DNA from: an uncultured Bacteroidota bacterium
Lineage (GTDB): Bacteria; Bacteroidota; Bacteroidia; Chitinophagales; Chitinophagaceae
NCBI GenBank assembly: GCA_903879995.1
Contig: CAIRNW010000068.1
Location: forward strand, 1-13,256
Direction: 5' to 3'
DNA: 13,256 bases
Made by a program: the position numbers and the translations under genes. This document shows, piece after piece, positions 1 through 7,280 of this stretch (its first letter is position 1; each line of letters opens with the position of its first letter). The notes beneath the pieces were generated by a model. The model did not search any database, was not told the DNA's origin, and was given only the letters and a program-made list of their open reading frames with translations.

Positions 1-464
1 AATGAGATATAAATCCGATTTCCCTTACTAAAAAGCATTCCGGGAGCGGTTCCCCTTGGGTTGTGCAAAATTGTACAGTTATCAGGAACATCTGCTTGCT
101 TTTGATTACGAGGTAATAATGCGCCTGGCCGTTTGTATACCTCATTGAAAAGACGCTCGATGTGCACTAAGGTTTCCTGATCTCGTCTTAAGGTACCACC
201 AAAATAATCGCAAAGTAAGGGTTTGGTTATATCGTCTGCAGTGGGACCTAACCCCCCGGTAAGAATAATAAGGTCTGCGCTTGTAGACTCTTCATCCAGT
301 GCATTACGTATAGCGCTCACCTGGTCCCCAACAGCAATTCTTCTTCCTACCCGAATACCAATACTATTTAGTTGCTGTGCAATAAAAGCACTGTTGGTAT
401 CAATAGTTTGTCCAATAAGAAGTTCGTCTCCGATGGTAATAATAGATGCAATGACCTCTTTCAC
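1..464 (-). CDS. cinA: CinA family protein, N-terminal part (cut by window edge)
   Basis: The first 154 residues of a CinA/competence-damage-inducible-type protein are visible; the rest lies beyond base 1. Visible motifs are a conserved N-terminus with GDELLIGQTIDTNS (residues 12-25) and LTGGLGPTADD (68-78), both characteristic of the molybdopterin-binding-like (MoCF) domain that opens CinA proteins. In the family this domain is a nucleotide pyrophosphatase acting on ADP-ribose or NAD-type compounds, usually followed by a C-terminal NMN deamidase domain (PncC-like), giving about 410-420 residues in total; the second domain cannot be seen here. The start is GTG at 464-462. It overlaps the TGA of the upstream protease gene as GTGA, which suggests translational coupling, and no ATG lies near the conserved N-terminus. 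Identification of the domain is firm; the cellular role (NAD recycling versus a link to competence) is not decided by the sequence. Confidence 0.93.
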   Translation of the reverse strand, partial: MKEVIASIITIGDELLIGQTIDTNSAFIAQQLNSIGIRVGRRIAVGDQVSAIRNALDEESTSADLIILTGGLGPTADDITKPLLCDYFGGTLRRDQETLVHIERLFNEVYKRPGALLPRNQKQADVPDNCTILHNPRGTAPGMLFSKGNRIYIS

Positions 465-1384
465 GAGTACAAGTTAGTTAACTGCAAAATTACCGGTATG
501 CAAGCATACAATAAAAGTGCCCATAACAAGGCTAGTCCTATTTTTTTTAAAATTGACAAATCTTGTATCAGTGACCGCTTAAGAAAGTGCGCAATCGTAT
601 ATTGAATAGCTGATTCTTTAGAATGATAGTTGTCTCTTTCTTTGCTAATGGTTTGAAAGGAGGGATGTAGGTCAATTAGTATGTCTCTCAACTCCCAATA
701 GCTATTGTCGGGCAGTTCGTTGTAATCAAAATCGATATCAATTCCTTTTTCTTCAATCACGCTTTCGATTTTTTCATAAAGTTTATTTCTACGTTGTCTC
801 CAGGCTACCCAGATCGGAATTACTAGTAAAAAATAGTAGGAAAAGTAAAGTGCTATTGCACCCATCAATAAACAAGATAGTATGATGAAGAAACTGCTCC
901 ATTTACCTTCTTCGCCAAGGTATACCCGGTTTAATAATTGTCCGCCATCTAATGGATAAACAGGAAAAAGATTAAGTCCATTTAAAATAAGCATTAACCA
1001 TCCGATTTGCATAACGCTAATTGAGTGGTTTGGAACTAAAGGATCAGTGCTCCCCAACTTTAGAAGTAGCCAACCTATAAAAAAGCCCGGTAAAGGCCCC
1101 GCTAAAATAATTAGAGCAGATTGTTTCTCTGATAGCGTACGTTTTGAGCCTGTTACCATAGCCCCCAAAAAGGGAATAAAAAAAATAGTAGTGTCCTGAT
1201 AGTTGTAAAACCGCATTGCCAACCAATGACCAGCTTCGTGAAAAAATAGAATGCCGATCAATACCAAAAGAAATAGAGGATCTGGGATTATCCAATATCC
1301 GGCAAAGATGTAAAGTAGCATACTGACTAATACAGTACTTGGATTCGTAGACTTGGGGGGTACTGCAGGGAACTTTGGGAGCAT
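461..1384 (-). CDS. M50 family (site-2-protease-like) membrane metalloprotease
   Basis: A polytopic membrane protein of 307 residues if it starts at the ATG 1384-1382. It carries the zinc-protease signature HEAGH (residues 49-53: two His ligands and the catalytic Glu) inside a hydrophobic segment, and the second M50 signature NLFPVYPLDGGQL (138-150) with the Asp that acts as third zinc ligand. Both lie in membrane segments, as in site-2 proteases, which cut substrate proteins within the bilayer. No PDZ domain is seen. After the protease core there is a charged soluble stretch (about residues 195-275) and a final hydrophobic segment near the C-terminus. A TTG at 1414 would add ten residues and overlap the doxX-like gene by 11 bases; I prefer the ATG, which leaves a 19-base gap. 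The stop TGA overlaps the cinA start. The substrate is unknown; no anti-sigma factor gene is next to it to suggest RseP/RsiV-type signalling. Confidence 0.88.
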   Translation of the reverse strand: MLPKFPAVPPKSTNPSTVLVSMLLYIFAGYWIIPDPLFLLVLIGILFFHEAGHWLAMRFYNYQDTTIFFIPFLGAMVTGSKRTLSEKQSALIILAGPLPGFFIGWLLLKLGSTDPLVPNHSISVMQIGWLMLILNGLNLFPVYPLDGGQLLNRVYLGEEGKWSSFFIILSCLLMGAIALYFSYYFLLVIPIWVAWRQRRNKLYEKIESVIEEKGIDIDFDYNELPDNSYWELRDILIDLHPSFQTISKERDNYHSKESAIQYTIAHFLKRSLIQDLSILKKIGLALLWALLLYACIPVILQLTNLYS

Positions 1385-1403
1385 GGGGCCTAGTTGCGCA
1401 CGA

Positions 1404-1811
1404 TCAGTTGCCAAGCATGCGATCCATACTTACTTTTCCAGGACCAGCCACCAGTAAAACTAGATAACCCGCCAAATAAAGTGTGGCTTGTTCTGCCTCT
1501 CCAAAAAAGTCACTGTTATGAATCATAAAAACAGCAACTCCCATTGTGATAATTAATGGAATTACCACTAAACGGGTCATTAGCCCTGCCACGAGTAATA
1601 CTGCACAGAAGAATTCAGCAAATATGACCAGGGAAAGTGAGACGGTTGCGCCGAGGTGGATGGGGTCTGGAAATTCTTTAACCACCGTTGTAAATTTGGT
1701 GAGTTTGCTAAACCCGTGGGGGATCATCAAAATGCCGAGAGCCAGTCGTAGTAGCAGCAATGAAAAAGCAATGCTGTTTTCGGTATAGCGTGTGCTGAAT
1801 AGTTTTTTCAT
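1404..1811 (-). CDS. DoxX family integral membrane protein
   Basis: A 135-residue protein with about four hydrophobic segments, matching the DoxX family in length and layout. The first segment contains the typical LLLRLALGILMIPHGFSKL pattern (residues 18-36), where an Arg in the helix and a Gly-Lys after it are common. DoxX proteins are small membrane proteins often described as quinol-oxidase-subunit-like or as part of oxidative-stress membrane complexes, but most members have no assigned reaction, so no precise function is claimed. The start is the ATG at 1811; a TTG two codons upstream is unlikely. It is the first gene of a minus-strand cluster followed after 19 bases by the M50 protease, so the two are probably co-transcribed. 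Confidence 0.85.
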   Translation of the reverse strand: MKKLFSTRYTENSIAFSLLLLRLALGILMIPHGFSKLTKFTTVVKEFPDPIHLGATVSLSLVIFAEFFCAVLLVAGLMTRLVVIPLIITMGVAVFMIHNSDFFGEAEQATLYLAGYLVLLVAGPGKVSMDRMLGN

Positions 1812-1908
1812 GACCAATTGTTTTCAAGGCTAACTTACTGAAATTTTGTTAAAGGCCTCCCAATACGCTACTTATCCACATCTGTTTGCAATGATTCCTT
1901 GGCAACAG

Positions 1909-1916
1909 CAAAAATA
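1909..1916 (-). promoter_or_regulatory. possible -7 element for the doxX-M50-cinA cluster
   Basis: The minus strand reads TATTTTTG, which fits the Bacteroidota TAnnTTTG consensus, about 98 bases before the DoxX start. No TTTG is found at the usual 19-21 base spacing upstream, so this is a weak call. The whole gap 1812-1948 separates the divergent doxX-like and TPR genes and must hold promoters for both. I see no convincing promoter for the TPR side. Confidence 0.22.
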
Positions 1917-1948
1917 AAACTCAAATTCGCCCGTTAATTGACTTTGTT

Positions 1949-4900
1949 ATGCGGCCATTCTTGCTTATTGTTTTAGCTTGGATCAGTTTTCTGAATTCAA
2001 ATGCTCAGCGTAGCATGTTAGTGGCTGCGCAAGAGTCTCCGGCAGCCTGGGCTATTCATGCATTTCAACAAGGTCAAACTGATCTTTCCTGCCTTTTACT
2101 CGATGGAGCTAAGCGTCCTGATTTTTCAGGCAGCAACAATTCAGAGAGCTCCCTTTCGCTGCAATTTCACACCATCTCCTGTAAACTTTTAAAAAAGGAG
2201 TCCGCAGCGGTTCAGGAGGCGCTTCGCTTTTTAAAAGAGGTTAGTACTCCGGTATGGCGAGACAGAATGCATTTTGCGTTGGGGCATTACTTTTTTAAGG
2301 AAAAACGTTGGCAGGAGGCCTTGGAGCATTACCGCAGTGGCGGAATTTCCCATTTAACAAATGAGGAAATAGCTGCCAGTCAATTTGGGCAAGCGTATGC
2401 ACTATTCTCACTAAAGCAATATACAGAGGCGCTTCCGCTTTTCAACAGTTTACGGCAGCTGGTTAATAACCCATTTCAGCAGGCATCTCTTTATTATACG
2501 GGTTTACTTTATTTAAGTGAGGCAAAATGGGACCTTGCCACTGATTGTTTTCAACAGATAGAGTCACATCCCCTGTACAAACGTCTCGCCGTATTTCATT
2601 TGGGGCAATTATTAATTAAAAAAGATAATCTCAATGAGGCCATTCTGTATCTGGAAAAAAATCGCGAACTCTTTTCAGATACTCTATATCCTTCTACTCC
2701 TTTCAAGCAATTACTGGGGCATGCCTATTACGCACAACAGAATTATCCGCAGGCGCTGCCCTTGCTTTCATCTTATGCGGAATTAGCCAACTCACTGGAC
2801 AGAACGGATCAATATGAGTTACATTATTCGCAATTACGGGTAGGTCAGCTGGATGCAGCCATAAAAGGTTTTGCAAGTTTAGTGAGCGGCGAGGACTCCA
2901 TCTCCAATTATGCCATGTTCCAACTTGCAGAATCACGTTTGCGCAATGGGGATCGTAATGGTGCGCATAGTGCTTTTCTTTATTCATCTCTCAATAATAA
3001 AAATCAATTACTAAAAAGTCTTTCTCAATTTCTTTACGGAAAGTTGAGTTATGAACTGGAAAATTTCGATGAGGCCTCTAAAATTTTTGAGTCCTACCGT
3101 AAAGAAAACCCAACGTCTCCTTACGTGGAAGAGTCTCGTGAATTACTGTTTTCTTCTTTGGCTGCCAGCGCCAATTTTAAAAGGGCTATGGAAGTATTGG
3201 AGCAGGTGAAACAGCCAACAGCTATGATTACTCGTTCTCTTTCCTTAGTGCGTTACGGCAGGGCTGTAGAATTGATCTATGATGGCGAGCTATCGCTTGC
3301 TCGTCAATTGTTGCTTCAAGCCTTAAAAGAACAGCCCAGCGCTTCGTTGCAGCCTGTCATTCATTTTTGGTTGGGAGAAGTTTGTTTCAGACTCGCTGAT
3401 TTTGATGATGCAGTCCTTCATTTTAGTAAATACCTCAGCATGGGTGCTCCAACGGTTGGAGAGGCATCTCGTATTCATGCTAGTTATAATATTGGATATT
3501 CTTATTACCAACTTGCGCAGTATAAGTTAGCGTTGACCAATTTTGAAAAAGTAAGCTATGGACCTGTTGCCGGTAATACCTCTTTGGAACAGGATGCCCG
3601 ATTGCGGATTGCTGACTGTCAGTTTATGTTAAAGCAGTATAAGTTAGCTAGAGCCGGTTATCAACGGGTTGTAGATCTTGATTTAAGCACTGCTCCCTAT
3701 GCACTGTTTCAGTTGGCTGCAGTGTCTGGTGTAACTAGTAGTAATGAAAAAATTAGTTTGCTGCAGCAGCTCTTAGAAAAATACCCCGCTAGCGAATATG
3801 CAACAGAGGCCAAGATGGCTTTGGCGGATACTTACATGGCGGAGGAGCGATTCCGAGAGGCAATTCCTGTGCTAGAACATTTAGTACAAACAGCTTCTAC
3901 TACCTCACAGGCTGTAGCTTATTTAAAATTGGGTGTTGTTCATTACAATTTAAATGAAAATGAAAAGGCATTGCTAAGATTTCAACAGTTGATTGAAAAA
4001 TACCCATCTTCTCCGGAGGCCAGTGATGCATTGGAGGATCTTAAATCTGTTTATGTGGAGTTGGGACGAACTTCCGAATATGCAGCTTACTTGAAACAAC
4101 AAGGATTTGCTGTTTCCGTTCAGCTTGAAGATTCTTTGCAATACGTTGCTGCGGAGCAGTTGTACGACGAAAAGAATTTTGAAAAAGCAATACCTGCTTT
4201 GAAACAATATCTTGAACAGTTTCCAAAAGGGGGCTATTGGTTGGATGCCACTTTTTTATTGGGGATATGTTATCAGCAACAGCAATTATGGGTTGAAGCC
4301 CTGGATCAGTTTGGAAGAGTGATCCAAAACGAAAAAGGTAGGTATTTGAAAGACGCTGTACTTGCAGCTGCTCGTATCAGTTTTTTTGAAATAAAGGATT
4401 ATAGCGCTGCTGCAGAGCATTATTTGCGACTACTCAGTATTGCTCCTTCTCCAGCTGATCGTTTGGAAGCATACAGGGCATTATTACGAGCCAGTTATCA
4501 ACAAAAAAAATGGGATTCCGCTAGCCTTTATGGAGATTCTTTATTGTTGTTAAAAGAAAAGACAACGGACGATCAGGCTTTGCATGCGTTGGCTGTTGCA
4601 AAATTCCAAATTCAGCAGGGCAGGGAAGAGTCAGTTGCGCAGCACTTACAACGAGTTTTGCAATTTAATAAAGCAGGGTTGGCTGCCGAAGCTCGTTATG
4701 AACTGGCCGCTTACTATTTCCGGCAACAACAATTTAAAACAGCAGAAAAATTTGCATTTGAAACTATTAATCGCTCCGGTAGTTACGAGTACTGGGTTAC
4801 CAAATCCTATTTATTGTTAGGCGACATCTATCTAGCTCAACAAGATATTTTCAATGCACGAGCTACGTATCAAAGTATTCAGGAGAATGCTTCGGATCCC

Positions 4901-4963
4901 GTATTACAAAAAGAGGCAGAAGAAAAGTTGAAGCGTATAGAAAAAAATAAATCTGGAAATTAA
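1949..4963 (+). CDS. exported TPR-repeat protein, about 1000 residues
   Basis: A 1004-residue protein starting with a signal peptide: hydrophobic residues 4-15, then S17-N-A19 followed by Gln20, a good signal peptidase I site. There is no lipobox Cys. The rest is an almost continuous solenoid of degenerate tetratricopeptide repeats (roughly 20 helix-turn-helix units). Clear units include LGHYFFKEKRWQEALEHY (about 112-129), GYSYYQLAQYKLALTNFEKV (about 516-535) and LGVVHYNLNENEKALLRF (about 659-676). Several units carry the Tol-Pal/BamD-like pattern in which a hydrophobic run ends with YP or NP before the next repeat (for example LLEKYPAS, LIEKYPSS). TPR solenoids bind proteins or peptides, so the likely role is a periplasmic scaffold or adaptor. 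The barrel gene begins 2 bases after its stop, strongly suggesting joint function at the outer membrane. The start ATG is at 1949, with no Shine-Dalgarno sequence. The exact partner is not known. Confidence 0.9.
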   Translation: MRPFLLIVLAWISFLNSNAQRSMLVAAQESPAAWAIHAFQQGQTDLSCLLLDGAKRPDFSGSNNSESSLSLQFHTISCKLLKKESAAVQEALRFLKEVSTPVWRDRMHFALGHYFFKEKRWQEALEHYRSGGISHLTNEEIAASQFGQAYALFSLKQYTEALPLFNSLRQLVNNPFQQASLYYTGLLYLSEAKWDLATDCFQQIESHPLYKRLAVFHLGQLLIKKDNLNEAILYLEKNRELFSDTLYPSTPFKQLLGHAYYAQQNYPQALPLLSSYAELANSLDRTDQYELHYSQLRVGQLDAAIKGFASLVSGEDSISNYAMFQLAESRLRNGDRNGAHSAFLYSSLNNKNQLLKSLSQFLYGKLSYELENFDEASKIFESYRKENPTSPYVEESRELLFSSLAASANFKRAMEVLEQVKQPTAMITRSLSLVRYGRAVELIYDGELSLARQLLLQALKEQPSASLQPVIHFWLGEVCFRLADFDDAVLHFSKYLSMGAPTVGEASRIHASYNIGYSYYQLAQYKLALTNFEKVSYGPVAGNTSLEQDARLRIADCQFMLKQYKLARAGYQRVVDLDLSTAPYALFQLAAVSGVTSSNEKISLLQQLLEKYPASEYATEAKMALADTYMAEERFREAIPVLEHLVQTASTTSQAVAYLKLGVVHYNLNENEKALLRFQQLIEKYPSSPEASDALEDLKSVYVELGRTSEYAAYLKQQGFAVSVQLEDSLQYVAAEQLYDEKNFEKAIPALKQYLEQFPKGGYWLDATFLLGICYQQQQLWVEALDQFGRVIQNEKGRYLKDAVLAAARISFFEIKDYSAAAEHYLRLLSIAPSPADRLEAYRALLRASYQQKKWDSASLYGDSLLLLKEKTTDDQALHALAVAKFQIQQGREESVAQHLQRVLQFNKAGLAAEARYELAAYYFRQQQFKTAEKFAFETINRSGSYEYWVTKSYLLLGDIYLAQQDIFNARATYQSIQENASDPVLQKEAEEKLKRIEKNKSGN

Positions 4964-4965
4964 CA

Positions 4966-6642
4966 ATGAAGCTCTTTCTTATATCAATTGGAATTAATCG
5001 ACTACGGTATTACGGTTTTACATTCGTCCTACTATTCATCTACAATTTGGATGTATTTGCCCAACCTGCAAATGGGGTAAAAAGTGTTGATATCATCTCT
5101 GCCTTTAAGCCATCGGTTCGAAAGTTTTCCAAATTTCAGTTTCTTCCTAATTTACCAAGCCCCGATACTTCCAAACTTCCCCTTCGGTATTCAATACCTA
5201 CACAGGCATGGCAGTCCGAATTTGTCTTAAAGCCTGTTATGCCATTGGCCTATCAGATCGACTCTAACACTGCTTATAATTCTCTTTACATTAAAGCGGG
5301 TTATGGCAATTTCAAATCACCCTATATCCGTGCTCACTTTACGGGTGCTTCATCAGATAGGAATGGATATGCAATTACTGCATTTCATCAAGCTGCACAG
5401 GGGAAACTGAATTTTCAACGATTTGGTCAATCTGGGGTATTGTTAGAGGGGTTTAAAAAAATCCAGGCCAGCCCTTTGCGCTTAAATACAGCTATTGATT
5501 TCAATCGGGATGTTGTCTTCAAATATGGTGTTCCTGCCGGAATTAATATTCCATCGGTTGATGCTGTTCGAGATGTATTTACAAAAGCAGGTGGAAGAGT
5601 AGGGATTCGGCGTACGAATTTGACTGAATTTGGAATTGGATACCAAGGTGATTTATCGGTACAATTTTTCTCTAATCGGAACGGAGCTCAAGAAGTAGCC
5701 TTACAAGTTCATTTGCCTGTGCAAAAATTTATTGAAGAAGATTGGTCTATTGGAATTGAGTTGGATGCTCAGTCCGTTCACTTAAAGCGTGATGCAGCTA
5801 GTTTTCAAAACAGGTTAGTGGGTTTATTGGTTGGTTTGCAACACACAAACGGCAAATTCAACTTTAGAGCAGGGGTTAACCCGGTATGGGATCGAGTTGG
5901 CGGTCAGCTACTCCCACAATTAAGTTTTATGTACCAGTTAGACAGTAGTCGCTTATGGCTAATGGCGGGCTGGCAGGGAAAATTTACAGTCAATTCCTTT
6001 CAACACTTATTTGTTACAAATAATTGGCTGAATACGCCCTCACAATTACTGAATACTAAAACACGGGAAGCATACCTTGGTGTGAAAGGCGCGTTCTCCC
6101 CGTATTTCACTTATGTTCTCCAGGGCGCAGGTTTGATTCATTTCGATATGCCATTATTTGTGAATGACACCAGCCGGATGATGAAAAATACCTTTAATGT
6201 TGTGTATGAACCCCGTCTGGTACAGCTTCAACTAAAAGGGGAAATTCATTATCAGGTAGGCCAGCAACTTCATCTTTTTTCAACGTTACAATTAAACAAG
6301 TTTGGAGAATTAACAGAGCAAAAAAAGGCCTGGGGGCTGCTGCCCATTGAGTGGCGATCAGGAAGTAAAGTTGCTTTAGGAAAAAATTTCAATTGGCAAA
6401 CCGATTTATTTATATGGAGAGGGGCGCAGTTTTTACAAATGGGTGCAAAAAATGATCGCTTGAAGGGCTCAATTGACCTGAGTACCCAATTAGACTTCAG
6501 GTTTGCTAGATCTTGGCAGCTTTGGACAAGGGTTGGTAACTTATTTAACCAGTCCTACCAACGTTGGTCACAGTATCCTGTATATGGCCTTAATTTTATG
6601 GCAGGTGTTGTATTTTCGCCAGAGCCAAAAAGAAAACCTTGA
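4966..6642 (+). CDS. outer-membrane beta-barrel protein, TonB-receptor-like without plug
   Basis: A 558-residue protein with an N-terminal signal peptide (hydrophobic 18-28, site V30-F-A32 before Gln33). After about 70 residues of Pro-rich linker it turns into alternating amphipathic strands with many aromatic residues, such as LYIKAGYGNFKSPYIRAHF (about 107-125), typical of a large outer-membrane barrel. The C-terminal 523-550 region (VGNLFNQSYQRW, then YPVYGLNF and GVVF) closely resembles the last strands of TonB-dependent receptors. However, no plug domain, TonB box or carboxypeptidase-like N-terminal domain fits in the short N-terminus. An eight-residue charged tail (SPEPKRKP) follows the terminal aromatic residue. 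Annotation pipelines usually name such proteins TonB-dependent receptor. From memory, similar barrels follow large TPR genes in other Bacteroidota. It overlaps the next gene as TTGA. Transported or bound substrate is unknown. Confidence 0.82.
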   Translation: MKLFLISIGINRLRYYGFTFVLLFIYNLDVFAQPANGVKSVDIISAFKPSVRKFSKFQFLPNLPSPDTSKLPLRYSIPTQAWQSEFVLKPVMPLAYQIDSNTAYNSLYIKAGYGNFKSPYIRAHFTGASSDRNGYAITAFHQAAQGKLNFQRFGQSGVLLEGFKKIQASPLRLNTAIDFNRDVVFKYGVPAGINIPSVDAVRDVFTKAGGRVGIRRTNLTEFGIGYQGDLSVQFFSNRNGAQEVALQVHLPVQKFIEEDWSIGIELDAQSVHLKRDAASFQNRLVGLLVGLQHTNGKFNFRAGVNPVWDRVGGQLLPQLSFMYQLDSSRLWLMAGWQGKFTVNSFQHLFVTNNWLNTPSQLLNTKTREAYLGVKGAFSPYFTYVLQGAGLIHFDMPLFVNDTSRMMKNTFNVVYEPRLVQLQLKGEIHYQVGQQLHLFSTLQLNKFGELTEQKKAWGLLPIEWRSGSKVALGKNFNWQTDLFIWRGAQFLQMGAKNDRLKGSIDLSTQLDFRFARSWQLWTRVGNLFNQSYQRWSQYPVYGLNFMAGVVFSPEPKRKP

Positions 6643-7280
6643 TTCCAGTATTCAGAGAATATCTAACACTTACCGATCAACTTCCCTTGGATGGAATCGG
6701 AACTATTCGAGTTCGTTACGTTCCTGCCCAGTTGGATGTTGCGAACAGAATAATTGCGCCTCCGCATCAAGAATTTTATTTTGATCAAACTTCCTCCCCC
6801 AAAGTCCAGGATTTTTTAAATTGGCTTTCTTCCCGAGATAATCTCCCTGTTACGGTGGTACAACAGCAATATAGTACGGTGCTTGGTCATCTTACTTCCC
6901 ACCAAAAAGAGCATGATGAATTAATGTGGAAGGGTATTGGTAGCTGGAAACGAAATGCAGATAACTCATTTCACTTTAGTTCCACGAATGAATCCTACAC
7001 CCCCTTAGTTGCTGTGAAAGCGGAGAAGGTAATCCGAGAAAATGTAGCTCATGCGGTGCAGGTTGGGGAGTCCTCAGTTGATTCCATCACCATGGCAAAA
7101 AATTTGCAGCGGCAAAAAGGTAAATTCATTTTGAAAAGTGGCTGGGGGTTGTTATTGTTCATAGCTGTCCTTGCATTGTTTGTTTGGATATTACTTACAG
7201 GTCAGCTTACACCTTCCATGTTATCTAACCCAACAAAAGTTGTCCCAACCGAGGCAACACCTACCTACAGAGTTTGGTAA
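6639..7280 (+). CDS. membrane-anchored protein with two HU-CCDC81-like domains
   Basis: A 213-residue protein. Residues about 4-50 (starting VFREYLTLTDQLPLDGIGTI and running through a PP-containing turn) and about 52-118 (with WKGIGSWKRNADNSFHF at 96-112) look like the tandem prokaryotic CCDC81-type HU domains. In Bacteroidota these usually sit at the N-terminus of cell-division-type proteins ending in a SPOR domain. Here a single membrane helix (about 170-190, WGLLLFIAVLALFVWILLTG) is followed by only about 20 residues, and no SPOR domain is present. Orientation should place the HU part in the cytoplasm. Known HU folds bind DNA, but DNA binding by the CCDC81 subgroup is not established. The start is TTG at 6639, overlapping the barrel stop; the next in-frame ATG is near residue 95 and would destroy the fold. 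Domain assignment is by resemblance, so moderately sure. Confidence 0.68.
   Translation: MIPVFREYLTLTDQLPLDGIGTIRVRYVPAQLDVANRIIAPPHQEFYFDQTSSPKVQDFLNWLSSRDNLPVTVVQQQYSTVLGHLTSHQKEHDELMWKGIGSWKRNADNSFHFSSTNESYTPLVAVKAEKVIRENVAHAVQVGESSVDSITMAKNLQRQKGKFILKSGWGLLLFIAVLALFVWILLTGQLTPSMLSNPTKVVPTEATPTYRVW

Noticed and set aside
223..477. Plus-strand open frame of 84 codons
   Set aside because: It lies antisense to the well-supported cinA N-terminus, and its product has no recognisable motif.
1385..1414. TTG start of the M50 protease overlapping the DoxX gene
   Set aside because: The ATG at 1384 is a better start codon and leaves a normal short gap; the ten extra residues are not needed for the fold.
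1939..1946. TGACTTTG as -7 element for the TPR gene
   Set aside because: It is one mismatch from TAnnTTTG but only two bases before the ATG, so the transcript would start inside the gene.
1949..4963. Tandem DNA repeats within the TPR gene
   Set aside because: The repeats are at the level of protein pattern only; no repeated DNA unit is visible, so no repeat feature is listed.
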